In this document: positions 27,054 through 37,228 of the stretch, one piece after another
Layout of the letters: every line of letters begins with the position of its first letter
Numbering within the stretch: the first letter of the stretch is position 1
From: JBAXQQ01 sp037131695
Lineage (GTDB): Bacteria; Armatimonadota; Hebobacteria; CAIYQO01
Length of the DNA: 64,000 nucleotides
Assembly: GCA_964638715.1 (NCBI GenBank)
Contig: CAZWZF010000009.1
Span: 55,588 to 119,587 of the forward strand
Direction: 5' to 3'
Made by a program: the position numbers and the translations under genes
Notes under the pieces: model-generated
Database searches by the model: none
Seen by the model: only the letters and a program-made list of their open reading frames with translations
What the model was told of the DNA's origin: nothing

Positions 27054-27863
27054 TTAAAGCTTTCTCAAAAACTTCACTGCTTCGCCAATATCAGCGAGTG
27101 GGTCATCACCCAATTCGCGTTCAATAGTAAATACACCGTCATAACCGCCATCTTTCAACCACTTAATGTAGTTTTGCCAGGGGACATCGCCTTTGCCAAG
27201 TGCCATCTCGCGCCATTCTCCACGCGCTTTCGCTTCCTTATCATTAAGGCCATCTTTTGCGTGGGTGTGGATGATATATGGCATCAATACCGCAACCGCT
27301 TCTTCCAGGTCGTATCCTGCCATTACCAGATTCGCCGGGTCAAGGTTAACGCAGATACTCTTATTGTTCAAAGAATCAAGTAATGAACGCAGTACAGGTC
27401 CGCTTTCCGGGCCGGTTTCTATTGCAATGCGCACACCGATATTTTCAGCATAGCTCCCTATTTGATTTAATGCACCCTGCAATATTTCCCATACTTCATT
27501 CGGCGTTTCCGGCACTACTCCGATGTGAGTTGTAACGATATTTGCACCCAGATCAACAGCCAAATCAAGCTGCTTGAATGTCTTGGGAATCATCTCAATA
27601 TTCTTTTCAGCATTTGTGAACCCATTGCCGAAATCGGCACAGGTTGCAGATAATGTCATCCCCAAACTTTCATAATATTTGCGAAATTCAGTGCGAGCAT
27701 TGCCGTCGAACTTCTCTGGGGCAAACTCATCATTGTATGCGAATTCAAAGTTTGTAGTAAACATTTGAAAATACTCAACACCCATTTCACGAGCAATTTT
27801 CAATCCTTCGCGAATAGGAACACGCATGCTGTCAGCAAAAACGCCAACTTTCAGGTTATTCAT
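27054..27863 (-). CDS. sugar-phosphate isomerase/epimerase-like TIM barrel (AP endonuclease 2 family)
   Basis: A 269-residue protein with the xylose-isomerase-like barrel. Metal-site segments visible are IVTTHIGV (His), IAIETGPES (Glu), ICVNLDPANLVMAG (Asp), IIHTHAKDG (His-x-His) and GVFTIERELGDDP (Glu). The family isomerises or epimerises sugars with a divalent metal. ATG 27863 is chosen because GAGGTG lies 8 nt upstream on the coding strand; the longer frame up to 27911 adds an unlikely leader. It is probably transcribed with the oxidoreductase downstream of it. Confidence 0.82.
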   Translation of the reverse strand: MNNLKVGVFADSMRVPIREGLKIAREMGVEYFQMFTTNFEFAYNDEFAPEKFDGNARTEFRKYYESLGMTLSATCADFGNGFTNAEKNIEMIPKTFKQLDLAVDLGANIVTTHIGVVPETPNEVWEILQGALNQIGSYAENIGVRIAIETGPESGPVLRSLLDSLNNKSICVNLDPANLVMAGYDLEEAVAVLMPYIIHTHAKDGLNDKEAKARGEWREMALGKGDVPWQNYIKWLKDGGYDGVFTIERELGDDPLADIGEAVKFLRKL

Positions 27864-28078
27864 TTCACACCTCATAGAAAGTAATTTTTCTATATCATAA
27901 ATACGTTGCAACCTTAAAATATTGAGTATGAAAAGTCAAGAGATTTTTTAATAATTTTTTAAATTAACTCTTAATGCAGCATAATAGCAAGAGTACCATT
28001 GCGGAGTGTCATCACATAACAATATGGCTGCCCAACAGGATAGCCATGATAATGCAAATTATTCTGTTTTTGTTAATG

Positions 28079-31000
28079 TCAACGCTTGCTATCACCTGGC
28101 ATTGACACAGTCGCTCTGCGCTGTAAATTACCCCACCCTACCAAACCGCCGCGCATGGCAGTAAACAATGACTTGAGTATTACGAAATACATGAACTCGC
28201 GATAGAAGAATCGCTGCCAGAACAGCCAGACTAATTGTCTTGATTTCTCGTTATCAAAACGCATGGCGATGAATGCCGCCAATAAATCAAGAACGAAAAA
28301 TACAGAAAGGTAAAATACCACCTGCATAAAATCGCCAGTAATTAGTAAATACAGTACTGACAAATCTACCAGTGGCGCGATAGCCTGCAGAAAGATGTTG
28401 TATACCCACATTGACGGCATCACAAATGAACCGAAGGCACCATATTTTTTACGATATAATTTATGCCGATGTTTCCACAAAGCCTGCAATATGCCGAATG
28501 ACCAGCGGAAACGCTGCTTGGCAAGCTGTTTCACGCTATCCGGTGCTTCAGTATATGCTATAGCATCGTTATCGCAACAAGTATAATAACCAAGGCAGCG
28601 AATTTTAAAGGTTAAGTCAGTATCTTCCGCCAGGGTATTATCTTCAAATCCACCGGCTTCCTGTATAACATCACGCCGCCAGGCACCTACCGCACCCGGA
28701 ATAACTGGTACTGAATTCAAAGCGGCAAACGCAAGCCTGTCGAAATTCTGATTGGTAATATATTCAATGCTTTGCCATATAGTAAGCATATTAATTCTGT
28801 TGCCGACCTTAACATTGCCGGCTACTGCCCCAACTTTCGGGTCTATGAATTGCCGAACTAAATTACGGATAGTCGAAGGTAAAAAGATAGTGTCGGCATC
28901 CATACAGACAATTATTTCACTCTGTGCACTTTCCAAACCCAGGTTAAGTGCAGTAGATTTACCACCATTTTCCTTGTGGATTAATCTCACCTGGGGATGA
29001 GATGAATATTTTTCCTGCAACTTTGCATAAGTATCATCTGTTGACCCATCATCTACTACCAATATCGATAATTCAGGATAGTCGCTTTCCAATACAGATT
29101 GCACAGTATTGCATACAACAGCACCCTCATTATATGCAGGAATAATAACAGTAACAGAAGGATGATAGGAAGCAACCGAAGGCAACCGTGTTAATCGTCG
29201 ACGCTGTTTAACAGCTAAAAAAGTAAATAACAATATCCGAAATACACCAAGGAATATCGCCAGCAGGAATATAAATGTGACAGTATAACTTAATAAAAAT
29301 ATTGATGTAAAAACAAACCGGTCAAAACCAGCGGCTTCCAACTCTTTTTTAGTAGCAAAAGGAAAAAGGTCGGCACGGGCTTTGCGGTTTTGTTTGCCGG
29401 CACCATGATAATGGTCAATGAGTTCAGATACTGTTAAAAATTCATATCCTTCTTCACGTAGATGAGTAATAATAGACGGCAAAGCCTTTACTGTATTTTC
29501 CCGATTTCCGCCACCGTCATGCAATAAGATAATATGGTTATTCTTCAATTGCTGGTCAATACGATCAAGTATTTCATCAGTACTTGGACTTTCATAATCT
29601 TTCGGGTCGATATTCATACCGACAGTAATATATCCATCTTGCTGCAATTGCAGAATCTGCGGTGTATGCAACACGGTTATACCGCTGATGTCTGGCATTT
29701 CACCGAAAGGAGGACGGAAAAGCAAAGTACGATGACCAGTTATACTTTCTAAAATTCTTTCAGTAGCATTAAGTTCAAACTCTAATCTTAACGATGAAAT
29801 CAACGATATATGCGGATGAGTGAAAGTATGATTGCCAATTTCGTTGCCATCATCCCACAACTCTTTTACAATTCCAGGATGCTGAGTAGCATTTTCGCCT
29901 ACCATGAAAAAAGTACCATGTACTTTATAATGCCGCAAAACAGTTAATATTTGCGGAGTATATTTCGGGTCGGGTCCATCATCAAATGTTAAGGCAATTA
30001 CTTTTCCACTGGGACCAAATTGCCGCAAAATATATGGTAATGGAAACTTCAGGTAATCTTCTTTTATAATCAATCCGTCTGAATCCAGTGTCAGATTTCG
30101 TTCACCCGGCGTTGGCAGCGCAGCAACTTTCATCAATTCGTTACCATCTGATATTGAGTCTAAATTATAACTGTTCTTAAAATCAACCAGGCGCAGCAAA
30201 GCAGGATTATATTTACTAACTAATTTTTCTTTATTAAAAAATGACCAGATGGTAGGATCTTCCGACCCCATATACCATAACGCCGCTCCCAGGGTATGAT
30301 AATCGCGCAATGCTGTAAGTTGATTGTAAAGTGTAGTAGCATCCAGCAGATACACCAGGTGGTCCTGCCCGCTGTCATCAGCATAAGTAAAATATGGATT
30401 CAGGTCATCTTCATCCATTACGATCTTGGAACCGGCTTCTTTTGCAAGACTCAACGCCGCTCCCATCAGCATTTTTTGTCCCTTGCCTGCTGGCGTACAA
30501 TTACCTTTCGCGTCAATATTTACCGGCCAGTTGTAACAATAATTCGCTAAACCCAACACGACTTTTGAACTGTCAACATTTGCAAGTAATTTTTCTACAA
30601 CTTGCTCTACCCATACCTGGGATGCAATAGGACCGGGGTCGCCGCTGGGTACATGCTGATCATATATCATAACAATAATAAAATCATTGGCATTTGCCAG
30701 TCGTTCATAATCTGTCGACGGGTCGACAGCCATCAAATCTTGTGTAACTAATAAATTATCAGCAGTAAAACTTTTCTTCAGCAATTCAACAAACTTTGGC
30801 AATTCTTCGTGAATAAGTTTTCGTGCTGCAGGCAAATCAGCATCAGGTATCTGGTCGTAGGGTGCTTCAAAGTCAATATTGATACCAGCAAAATGGTTGC
30901 TCAACAGGTAGTCATGCATCTTATTTATAAGTGCTTGCTGCCTTATTGGACTGCTTAGCAATGCCTTCAAAGGTTTCCATTGAAACCCCTGGCTGTCAAT

Positions 31001-31531
31001 ATTATTTAATATCGGCACGATAGGAACATGGTGTTCATTTGCAAGTTTTATAACATCCGGGTCATGGGTCTGTGGTGAAAAGAATGAGGTATAACCCTGA
31101 TTATCAGTGGTAATTCCCAACCATTCCGGCATTACATAACTTAACGCATCAATATGGTCGCGCAGACTTTCATAGCTGTTAGGTTCCCAGTTTACATAAA
31201 AGCCTACAACAGTTGAGTTTACAGAATTTTTCTTACTATTCGGCTGATTGTCTAATCGTTTATGTTCTTCTTCAATATGTTGATACAGACGTTTACGCTC
31301 GCGGGTAGCAATGGCTATTTGCATAAATTCGCTTTTCATTAATCGCTTGATTGCAAAAGCGTGGGTTTCCGCTATCAGCGAATTAGGCTGAGCAAACTTG
31401 GCAAATACTACTGTGATAGCCAGCACTGCACCAATTAGCGATGTCAATAACATTATAATTACACCCGCACGGGTAAAGAATTTCCAACGTTTCCCTTGCG
31501 GGTCATGAAATACCGGTTTCGAATGTGGCAC
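28079..31531 (-). CDS. trifunctional GH18 / polysaccharide deacetylase / GT2 glycosyltransferase membrane protein
   Basis: A 1150-residue fusion. Residues about 17-42 form a membrane anchor. About 105-440 are a GH18 chitinase-like barrel with GINIDFE at about 212-218 (catalytic Glu kept). About 505-720 are a NodB/CE4 deacetylase with TFDDGP, HTFTHP, RPPFGE and ILLHDGG. A membrane helix near 745-775 is followed by a processive GT2 domain (VIIPAYNEG, DDGSTDD, CMDADT, AEDTD, QRFRW at about 1003) and final helices. This layout suits synthesis, de-N-acetylation and trimming of a beta-linked N-acetylhexosamine polymer. The start is GTG 31531 with GGAG 8 nt upstream. Interval 27864-28078 holds nothing recognised. 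Confidence 0.85.
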   Translation of the reverse strand: MPHSKPVFHDPQGKRWKFFTRAGVIIMLLTSLIGAVLAITVVFAKFAQPNSLIAETHAFAIKRLMKSEFMQIAIATRERKRLYQHIEEEHKRLDNQPNSKKNSVNSTVVGFYVNWEPNSYESLRDHIDALSYVMPEWLGITTDNQGYTSFFSPQTHDPDVIKLANEHHVPIVPILNNIDSQGFQWKPLKALLSSPIRQQALINKMHDYLLSNHFAGINIDFEAPYDQIPDADLPAARKLIHEELPKFVELLKKSFTADNLLVTQDLMAVDPSTDYERLANANDFIIVMIYDQHVPSGDPGPIASQVWVEQVVEKLLANVDSSKVVLGLANYCYNWPVNIDAKGNCTPAGKGQKMLMGAALSLAKEAGSKIVMDEDDLNPYFTYADDSGQDHLVYLLDATTLYNQLTALRDYHTLGAALWYMGSEDPTIWSFFNKEKLVSKYNPALLRLVDFKNSYNLDSISDGNELMKVAALPTPGERNLTLDSDGLIIKEDYLKFPLPYILRQFGPSGKVIALTFDDGPDPKYTPQILTVLRHYKVHGTFFMVGENATQHPGIVKELWDDGNEIGNHTFTHPHISLISSLRLEFELNATERILESITGHRTLLFRPPFGEMPDISGITVLHTPQILQLQQDGYITVGMNIDPKDYESPSTDEILDRIDQQLKNNHIILLHDGGGNRENTVKALPSIITHLREEGYEFLTVSELIDHYHGAGKQNRKARADLFPFATKKELEAAGFDRFVFTSIFLLSYTVTFIFLLAIFLGVFRILLFTFLAVKQRRRLTRLPSVASYHPSVTVIIPAYNEGAVVCNTVQSVLESDYPELSILVVDDGSTDDTYAKLQEKYSSHPQVRLIHKENGGKSTALNLGLESAQSEIIVCMDADTIFLPSTIRNLVRQFIDPKVGAVAGNVKVGNRINMLTIWQSIEYITNQNFDRLAFAALNSVPVIPGAVGAWRRDVIQEAGGFEDNTLAEDTDLTFKIRCLGYYTCCDNDAIAYTEAPDSVKQLAKQRFRWSFGILQALWKHRHKLYRKKYGAFGSFVMPSMWVYNIFLQAIAPLVDLSVLYLLITGDFMQVVFYLSVFFVLDLLAAFIAMRFDNEKSRQLVWLFWQRFFYREFMYFVILKSLFTAMRGGLVGWGNLQRRATVSMPGDSKR

Positions 31532-31735
31532 AAATTACTCCAGTTTAAGTTAATTTAATATATACTTTGGTGTATATACCCACATCTTATTAGTTTTAAT
31601 ATTATTTGCCAGCAATTTCGTTGCAATTTTGAATAGTAACCCCCCTACTTCAAATTATCGACGAAAGTCATTTTTTAAGCTAAAATAAGTCGGCACTGCT
31701 GTAACTTAATTGTTGTATTCTTGGAGGTTTACCAG

Positions 31736-34700
31736 GTGTTTCGTAATGTTGATGCTCAAGTTTCTCTTCCACGTATGGAAGAGGCAATAGTTGAATGGTG
31801 GCGCGAATCAGGTGTGATGAAGCGTTCATTAAAAGGTAATGTTGACGGTCCTGATTTCATATTTTTTGAAGGCCCGCCGACTGCAAATGGTCGTCCCGGC
31901 GTGCACCACGTATTGGCGCGCGCATTTAAAGATATTATTATTCGCTACAAGCGTATGGGCGGTTACAATATTATCGGCGCCCGCGGCGGTTGGGATACCC
32001 AGGGATTGCCGGTTGAGGTTGAGATTGAAAAAGAACTGAACCTGAACGGCAAGCGCGATATTGAAAAATACGGCATCGCGCCATTTAACGAGAAATGCAA
32101 ATCATCAGTTTTCCGCTACGTACAGGAATGGGAAAAGATGACCGATCGCATCGCGTATTGGGTTGACCTTAGCGACCCGTATGTGACATATAAAAACGAA
32201 TACCTGGAATCAAACTGGTGGATTTTGAAAACCCTGTGGGATAAAGGACTGCTGCATCGCGACTACAAGGTGAATATGCATTGCCCGCGCTGCGTCACTA
32301 CTTTGTCTGACCACGAAGTAGCGCAGGGATATAAGGACGATACCGAAGATCCGTCAGTCTGGCCAAAATTCGAGGTAATTCCCGGCAGCCTGCCGGCATC
32401 ATTCGCCAAATTGGCCGAAAGAGCGCCGTTATATTTCCTCGCATGGACTACAACGCCGTGGACATTACCGGCAAACGTGGCAGTAGCATTGAAGCCGGAT
32501 GGAATCTATGCCGCAGTACGTAAAGACGATGAAATATACATTCTGGCGAAAGAATTAATCGAAAAAAATCTTGGTGAAGAAACCGAAATATTAGCTGAAT
32601 GCACCGGAACAGAACTCAACGGTGTAAAATATAAGAGCCTGTATATGGGCGTGCAGGGTGCTGGCGATGATTCTAATATGGATAACGCCTGGCATGCCAT
32701 CGTTGATGATTATGTATCATTGGACGACGGCACCGGCATTGTACATATCGCACCAGCTTATGGCGACCTGGAAATTGGCCGCCGTCATAACTTGCCTACC
32801 CTGTTCAGTGTTGACCTGCATGGCGCAGTTTTACCGCAATTTGAATTCGTCGCCGGTCAATTCTTTAAAGAAGCCGACCCCAAAATTATCAAAGAACTTA
32901 AATCCCGAAACTTGTTATTCAAAAGTGGTCGCGTCAAACATACCTATCCATTCTGCTGGCGCTGCGACTCGCCGCTGCTGTTTTATGCAAAAACATCCTG
33001 GTACATCCGCACCACCGCGAAAAAAGATAAATTAGTCAGCGGGAATCTGGATATCAACTGGGTACCAGACCATATCAAACATGGCAGATTTGGCAACTGG
33101 CTGGAAAACAATGTCGATTGGGCAATCAGCCGTGAAAGGTACTGGGGCACTCCACTGCCTATCTGGGAATGTACTTGCGGGCATATAGATTGTATCGGCA
33201 GCGTTAAAGAACTCAGTGAAAAGGCCGGAAAAGACCTTAGCAGCCTTGACTTGCACCGTCCATACGTTGACGAAATCATTCTGCCGTGCGAAAAATGCAG
33301 CGGTGAAATGAAGCGCATCGTGGATGTTGCTGACGCATGGTTTGACAGCGGCGCTATGCCGGTTTCACAATGGCATTACCCATTTGAAAATAAAGAATGG
33401 GTAGAAAAACATCAGGCACATCATGCCGATTTCATCAGCGAAGCCATCGACCAGACCCGCGGATGGTTCTATAGCCTGCACGCGCTGTCAACGTTGCTGT
33501 TCGACCGTCCAGCATTTAAAAACGTAATTTGTCTTGGCCATATTCTGGATGAAAAAGGTCTGAAAATGAGCAAACATAAAGGCAACGTGGTAAACCCGTG
33601 GACAGTATTGGATGAGCAAGGTGCCGACGCGCTGCGCTGGTATCTATACACCTGCTCTACCCCGGGTAACCCGCGCCGTTTCTCATCATCACTGGTTAGC
33701 GAAACAGTACGAAAGTTCCTGTTAACTCTGTGGAACACTTATTCATTCTTCGTAACTTATGCGAATCTTGACGGGATTGATGCTGATGCATTGGCAGATA
33801 AACCCAAATTGGAACATCCGCTGGACCAGTGGGCAGTTTCACGCCTGCAGGGATTAATCGCCACCGTGACATTGCATCTGGAAAAATACGAAGTCACCGA
33901 AGCAGCCCGTGCAATCGAGTCATTTGTCGACCAGCTTTCCAACTGGTACCTGCGCCGCAACCGTCGCAGATTCTGGAAAAGCGAAACCGACACAGATAAG
34001 AAAGCCGCTTATTACACCTTGCGTCTGTGCCTGCTGACGGTAGTTAAATTAATGGCGCCATTCGCGCCATTCATCAGCGAAGAAATTTACCGTAACCTTA
34101 CCGATGGCAAAGAGGCAGAAAGCGTCCATATCGCCGCATGGCCAAAAGTCGATCCCGGCATGGTAGACACCAAGATGGATCGAGATATGGAAGTATTGCT
34201 GAAGGTTATCGAACTGGGCAGAAGCGCCCGTGCAGAAAGCGGACATAAAATTCGCCAGCCATTGGCTGAACTGCTTGTTTACCTGCCGGGTAAAACAGAA
34301 GAAGACGCACTGCTGAGATTCATGGCGGAAGTTCGCGAAGAACTGAACATTAAAAATGTCCGCTTTATGGAAGGCAGCGGCGGCATGGTGGAATACCGAT
34401 TCAAGCCTAACCTGCCGGTAGTTGGCAGAAAATATGGCAAGATGGTACCGGCATTAAAAGCCGCATTGGCAGAAATTACTGGGACAGCAGCAACAGAAAT
34501 CGCAACTCTCGCGCGTGCTGGCAACAGTTTTAAGGTTATCGTTAATGGCGATGAATGGGAATTAACTGCTGAAGAAATTCTCATTGAATCGTCATCGCCG
34601 GAAGGTTTTGCTGTCGCTGAAGACGGCGGTTACGTTGCCGCGTTGAACACTGAAATCTCTGAAGAACTGCGCCGTGAAGGTATTGCACGCGACATGGTGC

Positions 34701-34930
34701 GAACCATCCAGGACGCGCGCAAATCAGCCGGCCTGCAAATCAGCGACCACATACAACTTTTCATCGAAGCAAGCGATGAAATTAAAACAGCTCTTAACGA
34801 CCATATCGAATATTTGATGTCAGAAACCCTGACATCCGAAATCTATTTCGAAATGGCGTCAACTGAACTTTATATTGAAGAAACAGAGTTGAACGAAGAA
34901 AAAATCAAAATCTGCCTGGCAAAAATTTAA
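31736..34930 (+). CDS. ileS: isoleucyl-tRNA synthetase, long (type 2, eukaryote-like) form
   Basis: A 1064-residue class I synthetase charging tRNA-Ile, with editing domain (TTPWTLPANVAVALKP) and a long C-terminal region as in type 2 enzymes. The HIGH signature reads GVHH (Gly55-Val-His-His58 in GRPGVHHVLARAFKD), with the first and third residues exchanged compared with HxGH. KMSKS is KMSKH (610-614). The start is GTG 31736, 7 nt after GGAGGT; the in-frame TTG 15 nt earlier overlaps that ribosome site and is rejected. A GVHH signature has been reported in IleRS2 enzymes with very high mupirocin resistance. No paralogue is visible in the window. Confidence 0.95.
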   Translation: MFRNVDAQVSLPRMEEAIVEWWRESGVMKRSLKGNVDGPDFIFFEGPPTANGRPGVHHVLARAFKDIIIRYKRMGGYNIIGARGGWDTQGLPVEVEIEKELNLNGKRDIEKYGIAPFNEKCKSSVFRYVQEWEKMTDRIAYWVDLSDPYVTYKNEYLESNWWILKTLWDKGLLHRDYKVNMHCPRCVTTLSDHEVAQGYKDDTEDPSVWPKFEVIPGSLPASFAKLAERAPLYFLAWTTTPWTLPANVAVALKPDGIYAAVRKDDEIYILAKELIEKNLGEETEILAECTGTELNGVKYKSLYMGVQGAGDDSNMDNAWHAIVDDYVSLDDGTGIVHIAPAYGDLEIGRRHNLPTLFSVDLHGAVLPQFEFVAGQFFKEADPKIIKELKSRNLLFKSGRVKHTYPFCWRCDSPLLFYAKTSWYIRTTAKKDKLVSGNLDINWVPDHIKHGRFGNWLENNVDWAISRERYWGTPLPIWECTCGHIDCIGSVKELSEKAGKDLSSLDLHRPYVDEIILPCEKCSGEMKRIVDVADAWFDSGAMPVSQWHYPFENKEWVEKHQAHHADFISEAIDQTRGWFYSLHALSTLLFDRPAFKNVICLGHILDEKGLKMSKHKGNVVNPWTVLDEQGADALRWYLYTCSTPGNPRRFSSSLVSETVRKFLLTLWNTYSFFVTYANLDGIDADALADKPKLEHPLDQWAVSRLQGLIATVTLHLEKYEVTEAARAIESFVDQLSNWYLRRNRRRFWKSETDTDKKAAYYTLRLCLLTVVKLMAPFAPFISEEIYRNLTDGKEAESVHIAAWPKVDPGMVDTKMDRDMEVLLKVIELGRSARAESGHKIRQPLAELLVYLPGKTEEDALLRFMAEVREELNIKNVRFMEGSGGMVEYRFKPNLPVVGRKYGKMVPALKAALAEITGTAATEIATLARAGNSFKVIVNGDEWELTAEEILIESSSPEGFAVAEDGGYVAALNTEISEELRREGIARDMVRTIQDARKSAGLQISDHIQLFIEASDEIKTALNDHIEYLMSETLTSEIYFEMASTELYIEETELNEEKIKICLAKI

Positions 34931-34940
34931 TCTAATATAA

Positions 34941-34984
34941 AATACCCGCTGGTATTACGCCCCATTTTATCAGCGGGTTATTTA
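34941..34984 (+). terminator. possible terminator after ileS
   Basis: AATACCCGCTG pairs with CAGCGGGTTATT around a 19-nt loop, 10 nt after the stop. The T-run is interrupted, so efficiency is uncertain. Confidence 0.55.
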
Positions 34985-35010
34985 TTGATAAAACGAAGGG
35001 GGCATTTAAG

Positions 35011-36018
35011 ATGCTATTTGAACAATTTGGGAAACGTGGAACTGATTTTTTGGGAGTGAAATACCCCGTCATCAGCGGTGGAATGACCTGGATAAGCAAT
35101 TTCGAGTTAGTTAAGGCAGTCGCCGACGCTGGCGCATTTCCGGTATACGCCGGCGGCAACACCCCACCAGATATATTTGAGAAAGAAGTTGACCGTCTTG
35201 TCGCTGAAATAAAAACACCATTCGCGGTAAATATGATTACTATCGCGCCGAATTTTCGCGCTCATTATGAAATACTGCAGAAAAAAGATGTGCCATTTGT
35301 AGTTTTTGCCGGTTCATTTCCCCGCAAGTCAGATGTGCAGGGGATGAAAGACAGCGGTAAAAAAACGATGGCATTCGCATCAGAAGGTTCCATCGCCGCC
35401 CAGCAAATCCGTTTCGGCATTGACGCATTAATTCTGGAAGGCAGCGAAGCCGGCGGACATATTGGCCATGTGTCCTTGATGATTCTGCTGCAGCAAGTGC
35501 TGTTTGAGTTTGACCAGGTGCCAATATTCGTAGCTGGCGGCATCGCTACCGGCAAGATGGTTGCGCATCTGATGATGATGGGTGCATCCGGAGTGCAATT
35601 GGGTACCCGATTCGTAATGAGCGATGAATGTACCGCCCACCCCAATTTCAAAGACGCATTCCTGAAGGCAAATGCTCGCCAGGCAATCAGTACCCCGCAA
35701 TATGACTCCAAATTGCCGGTTGTTGCCGTGCGCGCAATTAACAATAAAGGCATGGCGGAATTTGGCAAATTGCAATTGCAGTTGCTGAAAGAACTGGAAT
35801 CCGGCGCCATCACACGTGAAAAAGCGCAATTTGAAGTTGAACATTTTTGGGTTGGCGCACTGCGAAAAGCCGCGATAGACGGCAATGTAGACACCGGTTC
35901 TTTGATGGCCGGCCAAAGTGTTGGCTTGATAAAAGATATCAAACCGATAAAACAAATCCTGACAGACATCGCAACCGAAGCAGAAGCAGAATTAATCAAG
36001 ATGCGCGGGAAGTTTTGA
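35011..36018 (+). CDS. FMN-dependent nitronate monooxygenase / FabK-like enoyl-ACP reductase
   Basis: A 335-residue TIM barrel of the 2-nitropropane dioxygenase/FabK family. It shows GVKYPVISGGMTWIS at the FMN-binding start, LILEGSEAGGHIGH (the catalytic-His loop), VAGGIATGKMVAHLMMMGASGVQLGTRFV (phosphate-binding strand) and VDTGSLMAGQSVGLIKDI near the end, as in FabK. FabK relatives make the final NADH-dependent reduction of fatty-acid elongation; nitronate monooxygenases oxidise nitronates. The closing GSLMAGQSVGLI favours a FabK-like role, but no fab genes are adjacent. A GAAGGGGG ribosome site precedes ATG 35011. Confidence 0.75.
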   Translation: MLFEQFGKRGTDFLGVKYPVISGGMTWISNFELVKAVADAGAFPVYAGGNTPPDIFEKEVDRLVAEIKTPFAVNMITIAPNFRAHYEILQKKDVPFVVFAGSFPRKSDVQGMKDSGKKTMAFASEGSIAAQQIRFGIDALILEGSEAGGHIGHVSLMILLQQVLFEFDQVPIFVAGGIATGKMVAHLMMMGASGVQLGTRFVMSDECTAHPNFKDAFLKANARQAISTPQYDSKLPVVAVRAINNKGMAEFGKLQLQLLKELESGAITREKAQFEVEHFWVGALRKAAIDGNVDTGSLMAGQSVGLIKDIKPIKQILTDIATEAEAELIKMRGKF

Positions 36019-36090
36019 TACATTCAATATCTGAATAAACAAAAATATATGATGTTTAATTAATATCATATCAGGCTAAAATAATAACAC

Positions 36091-37149
36091 ATGAATAAAA
36101 CTTTTTCTGAATCGTTATCTATCGCTCTTTCTGGTGCGAAACCGCAGGTTGAATGGCTTGTTCCCCTGCTTTCCTGTTCTGACGAAGACGCTGTTGAATT
36201 ATATAAAGCCGCCGATGAAGTACGGGCGGCTAATGTTGGCAGCGCCGTGCATTTCCGCGCCTTGCTGGAGTGTTCAAGCTATTGCATAAAAAATTGCTGC
36301 TATTGCGGCTTGCGCAAGGCTAACAGTACGGTATCACGATATCGATTAAGCGAAGAAGAAATGATTGACGGTGCGAAACAAGCCGTCGAGTTAGGCTATA
36401 AATCCCTGGTAATTCAGTCTGGCGAAGATATGTGGTACACCGCTGACAGAATGGCGCATATTGTAAGCAGCATCAAAAAAGTCGCTGATCTTGCTATCAC
36501 ATTAAGCCTTGGCGAGAGAGATAAAGAAACTTACCAGAAATGGTTTGATGCCGGTGCCGACCGCTACCTGTTGCGAATTGAGACCACTGACCCGGAATTG
36601 TTTGCCTTCATCCACCCGGATGATGACTTGAATTACCGCAAGCAATGCCTGTACAATATTCGCGACATCGGCTATCAACTTGGAACCGGTGTGATGCAAG
36701 GCATTCCCGGACAGACAGCTACTACCCTGGCGAACGATGTTATCTGGATGCATGAATTAGGTGCGGAAATGATTGGCGTCGGCCCATTCATCCCCCACCC
36801 CGAAACACCGCTGGGAAAAGAAACTGGTGGAACAGTTAACGACACTTTGCGATTAGTCGCTGTTTTAAGACTGGTATTCCCATGCGCGCACCTGCCAGCC
36901 ACCACCGCCATGGGATCACTTAACCCCAAGGGCCGCGAAATGGCGTTGCAAGCTGGCGCAAACGTGGTAATGCCAAATATCACCCCTACCACATTCCGCC
37001 CGCAATACGAAATATACCCGGGTAAAATCTGCCTCGGTGACGACGCAGCCCATTGCCGCGGATGCATTACCGGCAGAATAACCAGCATCGGCAGAACAGT
37101 GGGAACTGATAAAGGACACGTGATTCGAAGAGAGAAGAAAGAAGTTTGA
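36091..37149 (+). CDS. hydE: [FeFe]-hydrogenase H-cluster maturase HydE (radical SAM)
   Basis: A 352-residue radical SAM enzyme of the BioB/HydE class. The SAM-cluster motif is CX3CX2C at Cys65, Cys69 and Cys72 (SYCIKNCCYCGLRKAN). IQSGEDMWYT, LSLGERD, RYLLRIETT and GVMQGIPGQT follow the HydE barrel order. A second C-terminal CX7CX2C (CLGDDAAHCRGC) matches the optional auxiliary cluster site of some HydE proteins. HydE works with HydF and HydG to build the diiron dithiolate site. Neither partner nor a hydrogenase gene is nearby, so those would be elsewhere in the genome. No obvious ribosome site precedes ATG 36091. Confidence 0.85.
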   Translation: MNKTFSESLSIALSGAKPQVEWLVPLLSCSDEDAVELYKAADEVRAANVGSAVHFRALLECSSYCIKNCCYCGLRKANSTVSRYRLSEEEMIDGAKQAVELGYKSLVIQSGEDMWYTADRMAHIVSSIKKVADLAITLSLGERDKETYQKWFDAGADRYLLRIETTDPELFAFIHPDDDLNYRKQCLYNIRDIGYQLGTGVMQGIPGQTATTLANDVIWMHELGAEMIGVGPFIPHPETPLGKETGGTVNDTLRLVAVLRLVFPCAHLPATTAMGSLNPKGREMALQAGANVVMPNITPTTFRPQYEIYPGKICLGDDAAHCRGCITGRITSIGRTVGTDKGHVIRREKKEV

Positions 37150-37182
37150 AGAGAGAAATTGCAAATTGCAAATGACAAATTA

Positions 37183-37228
37183 TGTCCCCCTCTCGAGGGG
37201 GATGTCACCGCAGTGACAGGGGGAGTGA
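37183..37228. repeat. CCCCCTC/GAGGGGG repeat with adjacent GTCAC/GTGAC hairpin
   Basis: CCCCCTC (37186-37192) faces GAGGGGG (37195-37201), then GTCAC (37204-37208) faces GTGAC (37213-37217), then AGGGGGAG. C-rich arrays of this form are a widespread intergenic repeat type in several phyla. A related hairpin lies at 44624-44644. Confidence 0.55.
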
